NCBI GenBank assembly: GCA_046153015.1
Contig: JBJXGF010000365.1
Span: 1 to 7,958, forward strand
Direction of reading: 5' to 3'
Source of the DNA: JBJXGF01 sp046153015
Lineage (GTDB): Bacteria; Actinomycetota; Acidimicrobiia; Acidimicrobiales; CAIXPF01
DNA length: 7,958 bases
Positions within the stretch are counted from its first letter, which is position 1. Each line of letters starts with the position of its first letter. Below the pieces are notes generated by a model, which ran no database searches, was not told the origin of the DNA, and was given only the letters and a program-made list of their open reading frames with translations. The position numbers and the translations under genes are program-made. Of this stretch, positions 1 through 5,499 are shown one piece after another.

Positions 1-207
1 CCCTCACCGGCCCCGGCGCCTGCACCCGAACCACCGCCGCCTCCGGCGCCGGCCGCCCCCTCGCCCGCCTGCCCGAGCGAGATCGAGATCGACGCGCCCG
101 AGTCGTCCGACGCACGGATCGAGGCGACGGTCAGCTCGCTGCGCCAGCGTCTCGAGGCCGCCGTGCGCAGCTGCGACGCCCGCGTTCGGTCCGTCCGCGG
201 TCCGTAG
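1..207 (+). CDS. C-terminal fragment of a hypothetical protein with Pro/Ala-rich linker (5' end outside window)
   Basis: Frame 1 is open from the first base to a TAG at 205-207, giving 68 residues; the start lies upstream of the window. Residues 1-23 are almost only Pro and Ala (PSPAPAPAPEPPPPPAPAAP), a typical flexible extracytoplasmic or interdomain linker. Residues 24-68 form a charged, probably helical tail (SSLRQRLEAAVRSCDAR) with two cysteines at about 24 and 58. The switch from low-complexity to a mixed acidic/basic helix with sensible codon use supports real coding, but no domain is recognisable. It converges with the next gene, whose stop lies 17 bp away. It could be the tail of a secreted, cell-wall or regulatory protein; no function is assigned. 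Confidence 0.5.
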   Translation, partial: PSPAPAPAPEPPPPPAPAAPSPACPSEIEIDAPESSDARIEATVSSLRQRLEAAVRSCDARVRSVRGP

Positions 208-209
208 GG

Positions 210-224
210 GCGCGCCGGGCGCGC
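210..224. terminator. Possible bidirectional hairpin between convergent stops
   Basis: The 17-bp gap between the TAG at 205-207 and the leftward stop at 225-227 contains GCGCGC-CGG-GCGCGC, a perfect 6-bp stem with a 3-nt loop. It has no T tract on either strand, so it is at best an L-shaped (U-less) actinobacterial terminator. Placement between convergent genes is the main support; GC-rich DNA forms such stems by chance. Confidence 0.3.
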
Positions 225-1388
225 TCAGAAGAACGGATCGTTGGCGTCGCCGCCCAGCAGGACGCGTCCGGCCGGCAGGTACACCTTCGGGTGGACCATG
301 CGGTGCTGGCAGGCGGTGACGATGTCGCGCTGGGCGCGTTCGATCGGCCCGCCGTAGTAGATCGAGCTGGTCGACGACGCGTCGGCCAGCGACGAGATCA
401 GCTCCTTCGCCGTCTGGTGGAGGTAGGTCATCATGATCCGGTACGTCGCCCGCAGCTTGGGCGACACCCGTTCGCCCCGCTGGAGCACGGCCCAGAGCTC
501 CCCCACCCGTTCGTAGGTGTAGGCCCGCGCCGCGGCCAGCTTCGCCTCGGCCACCGCGACCGCCTCCTGGGCCTGCGGGTCCTGGGCCAGGGTCTTGCCG
601 TTGCGGGCGCCCGGGTAGAGCGGCTTCTCGGCGGCGAGCTCGACGAACGCGTCGAGCGCGGCCTGGGCCAGGCCGAGCGGCACCCCGCAGTGGGGCACGA
701 GGAACAGCGGCGGGAAGCGGTACAGCGGCTCCTTGCGGTGCATCGGCCCGAACGGGTCCCAGCCGTCCGCTTCGGGAACGAACACGTCGTCCACGGTGTA
801 GTCGTGGCTGCCCGTGCCCCACAGCCCGGTCGTGTGCCAGGTGTCGAGGATCGTCACCTGCTCGGGCCGCAGGAGCAGGCTGCGGGTGAGCGGCCGGCCC
901 CGCTCGTCGCGGGCGACCTCCTCGCCCCGGTGCACGAGGCAGCCGGCCAGGAACATCGAGGCGTGGCCGCTGCCGCTGGCGAAGCCGAAGCGGCCGCTCA
1001 CCCGGTAGCCGCCGTTCACGACCTGGGCGCGGCCCACCGCCGCCAGCTGGCCGGCGAGGCTGGCGTCGCGCCCCCCGAACCAGCGCTGCGCCGCCTCGGG
1101 CTGGAGGAACCCGGACACGTAGCTGGCCGCTGCGGCGATCATCACGCACCACCCGACCGAGCCGTCCTGGCGGGAGAGCTCCTCCACGAGGGCCACCTGG
1201 GTCAGGGGGTCGAGCGCCGGCCCGTCGAGGTCCTCCGGCACCGCCATCCGCAGCGCGCCGAGCTCTCGCAGACCGGCCACGACCGGTTCGGGCAGGCGGC
1301 GCTGCACGTCCATGTCGGTGCGGTGCGCGGCCACCACCGGTTCGAGGGCCCGGGCCCGCTCGATCAGGTCGGTCAGCTCGGTCTGCAT
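225..1388 (-). CDS. Acyl-CoA dehydrogenase family flavoprotein / flavin-dependent monooxygenase-like (HsaA-type fold)
   Basis: The product is 387 aa, close to the usual length of the acyl-CoA dehydrogenase superfamily. Residues about 1-110 are the helical N-terminal domain. The middle beta domain has GRFGFASGSGHA (132-143) and DTWHTTGLWGTGSHDYTV (182-199), the second being characteristic of the superfamily branch that includes flavin-dependent monooxygenases. The C-terminal helical domain (about 230-387) carries SSIYYGGPIERAQRDI and the CQH at 360-362, as in the Acyl-CoA_dh_2 type. Enzymes of this group dehydrogenate acyl thioesters or, with a flavin reductase, hydroxylate aromatic or steroid-like substrates; which applies here is not visible. 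The ATG at 1388 is chosen because the 46 residues upstream in frame (Arg/Pro/Gly-rich) look non-coding and lie in the divergent promoter region. No strong Shine-Dalgarno is seen. It is divergent from the LLM oxidoreductase and may share its regulation and pathway. Confidence 0.88.
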   Translation of the reverse strand: MQTELTDLIERARALEPVVAAHRTDMDVQRRLPEPVVAGLRELGALRMAVPEDLDGPALDPLTQVALVEELSRQDGSVGWCVMIAAAASYVSGFLQPEAAQRWFGGRDASLAGQLAAVGRAQVVNGGYRVSGRFGFASGSGHASMFLAGCLVHRGEEVARDERGRPLTRSLLLRPEQVTILDTWHTTGLWGTGSHDYTVDDVFVPEADGWDPFGPMHRKEPLYRFPPLFLVPHCGVPLGLAQAALDAFVELAAEKPLYPGARNGKTLAQDPQAQEAVAVAEAKLAAARAYTYERVGELWAVLQRGERVSPKLRATYRIMMTYLHQTAKELISSLADASSTSSIYYGGPIERAQRDIVTACQHRMVHPKVYLPAGRVLLGGDANDPFF

Positions 1389-1393
1389 CGGCC

Positions 1394-1400
1394 CATTCTG
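1394..1400 (-). promoter_or_regulatory. Weak candidate -10 for leaderless transcription of the ACAD-like gene
   Basis: On the minus strand the hexamer CAGAAT ends 6 nt before the ATG at 1388, the spacing expected when transcription starts on the start codon itself. The first base departs from the TANNNT pattern and no -35 is visible. It is reported because this gene lacks a good Shine-Dalgarno, which leaderless starts do not need. Confidence 0.2.
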
Positions 1401-1424
1401 GCTGCCCCCCGCCCCGCGGCGCGT

Positions 1425-1440
1425 CGCCCCTCGAGGGGCG
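1425..1440. promoter_or_regulatory. Perfect 16-bp palindrome in divergent promoter region (candidate operator)
   Basis: CGCCCCTCGAGGGGCG reads identically on both strands and sits near the middle of the 112-bp gap between the divergent ACAD-like gene (start 1388) and LLM gene (start 1501). It is about 20 bp upstream of the rightward -10 candidate, overlapping where its -35 would be, and about 37 bp upstream of the leftward start. That is a natural place for a dimeric repressor (for example TetR or GntR class) to control both genes, but no regulator gene is in the window. A simple DNA/RNA hairpin is the alternative. Confidence 0.4.
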
Positions 1441-1459
1441 CACGGGCCGGTCCGGGCGG

Positions 1460-1490
1460 TACGGTCTGGACGAGCCGCACCACCAGGGGG
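1460..1490 (+). promoter_or_regulatory. Candidate -10 element and Shine-Dalgarno for the LLM oxidoreductase
   Basis: TACGGT at 1460-1465 fits the actinobacterial TANNNT -10 pattern and would start transcription near 1472, giving a leader of about 29 nt. AGGGGG at 1485-1490 lies 10 nt before the ATG at 1501 and is the best ribosome-binding site. No convincing -35 hexamer is seen; the palindrome occupies that region. Confidence 0.35.
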
Positions 1491-1500
1491 TCGAGGGCAT

Positions 1501-2628
1501 ATGCGTTTCGGGGCCAGCTTCTTCATGCAGAACTACGCCGACTGGGGCCGGTACGCGGAGCGGGGCTACGACCGCCCGCCCGCCCGCGCCGACTGGCAGG
1601 TCTACGACGAGGGGGTGCGCCTGGCCAGCCTCGTCGAGCCGCTCGGCTTCGACTCGATCTGGACCGTCGAGCACCACTTCACCCCGTACACGATGGTGCC
1701 GAACTCCCTGCAGTTCCTCACCTTCATGGCCGGGCGGACCGAACGGGTCGATTTCGGCACGATGGTGGTGGTGCTGCCGTGGCACGACCCGATCCGGGTG
1801 GCGGAGGAGGCGGCGATGCTCGACGTGCTGTGCGGCGGCCGTCAGCTCACGCTGGGATTCGGGCGCGGCGCCGGCCGCGTCGAGTTCGACGGCTTCCGCA
1901 CGCCGATGGGCGAATCGCGCGACCGCTTCCTCGAGTCGCTCGAGGTGGTCCGCCTCGCCCTGTCGAACCAGGAGTTCTCCTTCGAGGGCACGTTCCACCA
2001 GATCCCGTCGATGTCGATCCGGCCGCAGCCCCGCTCGGCCGACCTCGCCAGCCGCATGTACTGCGCGTGGGGCAGCCCCGAGACCATCCCGATCGCGGCC
2101 AACGCCGGTCTCGGGGCGCTGTTCGTGCCCCAGAAGGGGTGGGAGGAGATCGGCCAGGAGGTCATCACCTACAACGATCTGCGGGTGCAGCGCGGGCTCG
2201 ATGCCCAGCCGCCGATCGTGGTCTGCTGGGTGTACTGCTCCCCCGACCCCGACGAGGCGTGGGAGACGGCGCGGCGGTACATGACCAACTACAACGACTC
2301 GGCGCTGCGGCACTACGAGTTCCACGACGCCGAGCACTTCAAGGCGGCCGGCGGGTACGACTACTACGCCAAGATGGCCTCGGCCCGCCAGCGCGCCGGC
2401 GAGGAGAAGGTGGTCGAGGTCTTCGCCCGCAACCAGGTGTGGGGCACGCCCGAGCAGTGCATCGAGAAGCTGCGCACGATCCGGGCCACGACCGACGCCG
2501 CCGAGTTCGTGGGCGTGTTCACCTTCGGCGACCTGCCCTACGAGCTGGCCGAGTCGAGCATGCGCCTCTTCGCCGAGGAGGTCCTGCCCGCCATCCACGC
2601 CGACGAAGCCGCCTCGGTGGCCGACTGA
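1501..2628 (+). CDS. LLM class flavin/F420-dependent oxidoreductase (luciferase-like monooxygenase)
   Basis: The 375-aa product belongs to the bacterial luciferase-like (Bac_luciferase) TIM-barrel superfamily. Support comes from the opening beta strand MRFGASFFMQNY, the EHHF motif at residues 57-60, the DFGTMVVVLPWHDPIRVAEE block (about 84-103), GFGRGAGR at 119-126, which lies by the flavin phosphate site in relatives, and the late VWGTPEQCIEKL segment typical of the C-terminal helices. Members use reduced FMN or coenzyme F420 for monooxygenation or hydride transfer; the cofactor and substrate cannot be decided here. The ATG at 1501 follows AGGGGG at a 10-nt spacing and starts exactly at the conserved barrel strand, so the frame open further upstream is not used. 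The last codons GCC GAC TGA lie inside the first copy of the 89-bp tandem repeat that follows. Confidence 0.92.
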   Translation: MRFGASFFMQNYADWGRYAERGYDRPPARADWQVYDEGVRLASLVEPLGFDSIWTVEHHFTPYTMVPNSLQFLTFMAGRTERVDFGTMVVVLPWHDPIRVAEEAAMLDVLCGGRQLTLGFGRGAGRVEFDGFRTPMGESRDRFLESLEVVRLALSNQEFSFEGTFHQIPSMSIRPQPRSADLASRMYCAWGSPETIPIAANAGLGALFVPQKGWEEIGQEVITYNDLRVQRGLDAQPPIVVCWVYCSPDPDEAWETARRYMTNYNDSALRHYEFHDAEHFKAAGGYDYYAKMASARQRAGEEKVVEVFARNQVWGTPEQCIEKLRTIRATTDAAEFVGVFTFGDLPYELAESSMRLFAEEVLPAIHADEAASVAD

Positions 2629-2683
2629 GCGCAGCGAAGGCGGCACGACCGGGGAGCGCCAGCGAGTCGGGCGTGGATGGGGT

Positions 2684-2702
2684 CTGGGGGCGCAGCCCCC
2701 AG
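2684..2702 (+). terminator. GC hairpin of repeat copy 1 (possible U-less terminator of the LLM gene)
   Basis: CTGGGGGC-GCA-GCCCCCAG forms an 8-bp perfect stem with a 3-nt loop, 56 nt after the LLM stop. It lacks a downstream T run, so it is either an actinobacterial U-less terminator or an mRNA 3'-end stabiliser. Confidence 0.4.
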
Positions 2703-2772
2703 GACAAGGCCGACTGAGCGCAGCGAAGGCGGCACGACCGGGGAGCGCCAGCGAGCCGGGCGTGGATGGGGT

Positions 2773-2791
2773 CTGGGGGCGCAGCCCCCAG
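2773..2791 (+). terminator. GC hairpin of repeat copy 2
   Basis: This is an exact duplicate of the 8-bp-stem hairpin at 2684-2702, displaced by one 89-bp unit and again without a T tract. The corresponding place in copy 3 has diverged to the 12-bp palindrome CGCGGCGCCGCG at 2869-2880. Confidence 0.35.
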
Positions 2792-2879
2792 GACAAGGCC
2801 GACTGAGCGCAGCAAAGTCGGCACAACCGGCGAGCGCGAGCGAGCCGGGCGTGGATGGGGTCTGGGGGCGCGGCGCCGC

Positions 2880-2925
2880 GGCCCTCGCTGTGGCAGGGTG
2901 GGCGCCTGCCACGAGGGGCCGGAGG
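2880..2925 (+). promoter_or_regulatory. Long leader hairpin abutting the Shine-Dalgarno of the CoA-transferase
   Basis: GTGGCAGG (2890-2897) pairs with CCTGCCAC (2905-2912) around a 7-nt loop. The stem continues, past a GCT bulge, by pairing 2880-2886 with 2913-2920 apart from one bulged G. The hairpin therefore ends at 2920, and GGAGG, the Shine-Dalgarno of the next gene, begins at 2921. It may be an attenuator, a standby structure controlling initiation, or a terminator for upstream readthrough. No TANNNT promoter was found between 2629 and 2920, so the CoA-transferase may be read from the LLM promoter. Confidence 0.45.
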
Positions 2926-2929
2926 CGCC

Positions 2930-5362
2930 GTGTTGTCGTACCGGGTGCTCGATCTCACCGACGAGCGGGCTCAGCTCTGCGGGAAGCTCCTGGCCGACCT
3001 GGGCGCCGAGGTCGTGCTCGTCGAGCCGCCGGAGGGGACCTCCCTGCGCCGGCTGGGCCCCTTCGCCGGCGACGAGCCCGGCCCCGACGCCAGCCTGCAC
3101 CACTGGGCCTACAACCGAGGCAAGCGCTCGGTGGTGGTCGATCTCGCCGAGCCGGACGGGCGCGCCCGCCTGCTGGAGCTCGCCGCCGACGCCGACCTGC
3201 TGGTCGAGTCGTTCGACCCGGGCGTGCTCGACGCCATGGGCCTCGGGCGGGACGTGCTGGCCCGGGTCAACCCCGGCCTCGTGCACGTGGCGATCACCCC
3301 CTTCGGCAGCGATGGGCCCAAGGCGCACTGGCCGGCCACCGACCTGACCATCGCCGCGTCGTCGGGCTACAGCGCCCTCACCGGCGACGAAGACCGGGCG
3401 CCGTTGCGGATCAGCCTGCCCCAGGTGTTCCACCACGCCGCGGCCGACGCCGCGGGCGCGGCGCTCGCCGCGCTCTACGAGCGCGACCACCGCTCGGGGC
3501 TCGGCCAGTTCGTCGACATCTCGGCGCAGCAGTCCTTCAGCGTGTGCAGCCAGTCGTTCCTGCTCTGCTGCCCCGGGCGTTCCGGCGCCGCGAGCCGAGT
3601 GGCCGGCGGCGTGCGGATCGCCGGACTCGACACCAAGGTGCAGCTCCTGTGGCCGTGCAAGGACGGCCAGGTGTCGGTCACGTTCCTCTTCGGCGTGTCG
3701 ATGGGACCCTTCACCCGGAACCTCATGGAATGGGTGCACGAAGAGGGCTTCTGCGACGAGGCCACCCGCGACAAGGACTGGATCGACTACGCCACGATGC
3801 TCTACGACGGCCGCGAGCCGATCTCGGAGTACGAGCGCATCAAGGGCGTGCTCCACGAGTTCTTCGCCACCAAGACCAAAGCGGAGCTGTACGAGGCCAC
3901 CTTCACCCGCCGGCTGCTCATCGCCCCGGTGACCACGGTCGACGAGCTGCTGCGCAGCCCGCACCTCGCGGCGCGGGAGTTCTGGCAGGACGCCGACGCC
4001 GGCCCGTTCGGCTCGGTTCGCGTGCCGGGCGCGTTCGCCAAGTTCTCGGCCGCCCCGCTGCCGAGCACGCCGCTCGGCCCCTCGCTCGGCGAGTGCACCG
4101 CCGAGGTCTGGGCGCGGCCCCGCCGCCTCGACCGACCGCCCCCCGCCGCGCCCTCCGCCCTCACCGGTGGGCGGCCGCTCGAGGGGCTGAAGGTGGCCGA
4201 TTTCATGTGGGTGTTCGCCGGGCCCTTCGCCAGCCGCAACCTCGCCGACCTGGGGGCGACGGTGGTGCGGGTCGAGTCCAGCCGCCGCCTAGACACCTTG
4301 CGCACCGCCGGCAACTTCCAGGACGACAAGATCGACCCGGACTGGTCGATGCAGTTCACCAACGTGAACGCCGGGAAGCTCTCGATCGCGCTCGACCTCG
4401 CCACCCCCGGAGGCCGTGAGGTGGCCGTCGACCTCGTCCGCTGGGCCGACGTGACGATGGAGTCGTTCACGCCGAAGGCGATGGCCGGCTTCGGGCTCGG
4501 CTACGAGTCGCTCCGGGCGCACAAGCCCGACCTGATCATGACCTCGAGCTGCCTCATGGGCCATTACGGACCGGAGGCCAGCCTCGCCGGGTTCGGCACG
4601 ATGGCGGCCGCCGTGTCGGGCTGGTTCCATGTCACCGGCTGGGCGGACCGCCCGCCGTGCGGACCGTTCAGCGCCTACACCGACTACGTGTCGCCCCGGT
4701 TCCTGCTGCTCGCCGTGCTCGCCGCCCTCGAGCACCGCCGCCGCACCGGCCTCGGGCAGTACATCGACCTGAGCCAGGCGGAGGCCTCGCTGCAGTTCAT
4801 GGCCGACGCCGTGCTCGACTGCACGGCGAACGGACGCGTGGCCGCCCGGCACGGCAACGACGACGCCGTCTACGCGCCGCACGGCGTCTACCGCGCCGCC
4901 GGCGTGGACCGCTGGGTGGCGGTGGCAGTGACCGGCGACGGGCCATGGCGGGAGCTGTGCCGGATCATCGAACGCCCGGACCTGGCCGAGCTCGGCGAGG
5001 CCGAACGCCGCGCCCGGCGCCGGGAGCTGGACGACGCCGTCGAGGCGTGGACGAGCCGGCTGCCCGCCGAGGAGGCCGAGGCGCGTCTCGTGAGCCGGGG
5101 CGTGGCCGCCCACCAGGTGCAGAACACGGTCGAGGCGTGGAACGACCCGCAGCTGCGCCACCGCGGCCACTTCCAGCGGACCCCGCACGCCGTGATGGGC
5201 GAGACCTGGGTGGAGGGCAGCCGGTACCGCTTGTCCCGCACCCCTGCCCGGGTCGGTCCGCCGCCCTCGCTCGGCGAGCACAACTGGGCGGTGCTCACCG
5301 AGGTGCTCGGCTACGACGACGAGCGCGCCGCCGCCCTGGCCGCCTCGGGCATCTTCGACTGA
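2930..5362 (+). CDS. Tandem-domain CaiB/BaiF (family III) CoA-transferase
   Basis: The 810-aa product is two complete class III CoA-transferase units, each about the 400 aa usual for the family, joined by a Pro/Arg/Ala-rich linker around residues 395-412. The N-terminal half starts YRVLDLTDERAQLCGKLLADLGAEV and has GLGQFVDISAQQ; the C-terminal half starts EGLKVADFMWVFAGPF...LADLGATV and has GLGQYIDLSQAEA. Family III enzymes move CoA between carboxylic acids through an aspartyl thioester (Asp169 in formyl-CoA transferase). By spacing to the ALxxR helix the C-terminal half has it at Asp585 (YTDYVSPR), while the N-terminal half has Phe167 in PQVFHHAAA. The protein probably folds as an intramolecular version of the interlocked family dimer with one working site. 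GTG 2930 follows GGAGG by 4 nt; TTG 2933 (7-nt spacing) is nearly as good. The acceptor acid is unknown. Confidence 0.9.
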   Translation: MLSYRVLDLTDERAQLCGKLLADLGAEVVLVEPPEGTSLRRLGPFAGDEPGPDASLHHWAYNRGKRSVVVDLAEPDGRARLLELAADADLLVESFDPGVLDAMGLGRDVLARVNPGLVHVAITPFGSDGPKAHWPATDLTIAASSGYSALTGDEDRAPLRISLPQVFHHAAADAAGAALAALYERDHRSGLGQFVDISAQQSFSVCSQSFLLCCPGRSGAASRVAGGVRIAGLDTKVQLLWPCKDGQVSVTFLFGVSMGPFTRNLMEWVHEEGFCDEATRDKDWIDYATMLYDGREPISEYERIKGVLHEFFATKTKAELYEATFTRRLLIAPVTTVDELLRSPHLAAREFWQDADAGPFGSVRVPGAFAKFSAAPLPSTPLGPSLGECTAEVWARPRRLDRPPPAAPSALTGGRPLEGLKVADFMWVFAGPFASRNLADLGATVVRVESSRRLDTLRTAGNFQDDKIDPDWSMQFTNVNAGKLSIALDLATPGGREVAVDLVRWADVTMESFTPKAMAGFGLGYESLRAHKPDLIMTSSCLMGHYGPEASLAGFGTMAAAVSGWFHVTGWADRPPCGPFSAYTDYVSPRFLLLAVLAALEHRRRTGLGQYIDLSQAEASLQFMADAVLDCTANGRVAARHGNDDAVYAPHGVYRAAGVDRWVAVAVTGDGPWRELCRIIERPDLAELGEAERRARRRELDDAVEAWTSRLPAEEAEARLVSRGVAAHQVQNTVEAWNDPQLRHRGHFQRTPHAVMGETWVEGSRYRLSRTPARVGPPPSLGEHNWAVLTEVLGYDDERAAALAASGIFD

Positions 5363-5364
5363 CG

Positions 5365-5393
5365 GCCCCGGCCCACCGGCCGGTGCCCGGGGC
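5365..5393. terminator. Strong inverted repeat between CoA-transferase and convergent tRNA
   Basis: GCCCCGG (5365-5371) pairs with CCGGGGC (5387-5393), enclosing the perfect 12-bp palindrome CACCGGCCGGTG (5374-5385). This is a near-continuous 29-nt hairpin starting 2 nt after the CoA-transferase stop. It has no T tract but is well placed to stop transcription in both directions. Its right arm overlaps the 3' acceptor strand of the leftward tRNA-Leu. Confidence 0.5.
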
Positions 5394-5466
5394 GGGGGTC
5401 GAACCCGCACGGCCTTGCGGCCCGAGGGGTTTAAGCCCTCTGCGTCTGCCATTCCGCCACCCGGGC
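5384..5466 (-). tRNA. tRNA-Leu (anticodon UAA)
   Basis: The minus strand folds as a class II tRNA of 83 nt. The 7-bp acceptor stem GCCCGGG/CCCGGGC is perfect. The D arm has the typical GGCGGAATGGCAGAC sequence. The anticodon stem GAGGG/CCCTC holds the loop CTTAAAC, so the anticodon is TAA. A long variable arm GGCC-GCAA-GGCC has a GNRA loop, and the T arm GCGGG-TTCGACC-CCCGC is complete. The discriminator is A at 5384, and the following bases are CCG, so CCA is not genome-encoded. It reads UUA, which is extremely rare in such GC-rich genomes; I saw no in-frame TTA in the window's genes. It lies 33 bp downstream of the small leftward gene and may be transcribed with it or from its own promoter. 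Confidence 0.96.
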
Positions 5467-5478
5467 CGGGCCGGCTCC

Positions 5479-5484
5479 ACCCTA
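5479..5484 (-). promoter_or_regulatory. Candidate -10 element of tRNA-Leu
   Basis: On the minus strand TAGGGT (TANNNT type) lies 12 nt before the tRNA 5' end, which would give a leader of about 5-6 nt. No acceptable -35 at 16-19 bp spacing was found, so cotranscription with the upstream small gene remains possible. Confidence 0.35.
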
Positions 5485-5499
5485 CCGACGCCCGCCCGG

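Larger units (their letters stand above)
2619..2872 (+). repeat. Tandem 89-bp repeat, two full copies and a diverged partial third
   Basis: Copies start at 2621, 2710 and 2799 (exact 89-bp period, shared match beginning with GG at 2619). Copies 1 and 2 differ at one base (agcgagT versus agcgagC). Copy 3 differs at several positions and loses identity after about 2870. Each unit can form three hairpins: A, GCCGACT...AGGCGGC around the loop GAGCGCAGCGA; B, CCGG-based around GAGCGCCAGCGA; and C, CTGGGGGC-GCA-GCCCCCAG. In copy 3 stems A (GCCGACT/AGTCGGC) and B (CCGGC/GCCGG) are perfect although several bases changed. The unit is not a multiple of 3 and has no coding capacity. Copy 1 begins inside the LLM gene and provides its TGA. 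It resembles a REP-like or terminator-bearing intergenic repeat; the family is not recognised. Confidence 0.85.

Noticed and set aside
1389..1526. N-terminal extension of the ACAD-like protein by 46 residues
   Set aside because: The extension is Arg/Pro/Gly-rich, crosses the divergent promoter and would overlap the start of the LLM gene.
291..2717. A long plus-strand frame opposite the ACAD-like gene
   Set aside because: It is His/Arg/Gly-rich shadow translation, antisense to a gene with clear superfamily motifs, and it runs into the repeat.
2621..2872. CRISPR array
   Set aside because: The units are contiguous 89-bp tandem copies with no unique spacers between short repeats.
4..2958. A stop-free minus-strand frame of almost 3 kb
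   Set aside because: It is antisense to the LLM gene, runs across the tandem repeats, and translates to Arg/Pro/Gly/Ala-rich low-complexity sequence. It is open only because stop codons are rare at this GC content.
2930..5362. Naming the fused CoA-transferase dddD
   Set aside because: The two-domain layout is similar, but other actinobacterial tandem CaiB proteins share it and no DMSP-related gene is nearby.
5295..5480. Small minus-strand frame beginning MEPARPGWRNGRRRG
   Set aside because: It is again a translation of the tRNA-Leu gene.
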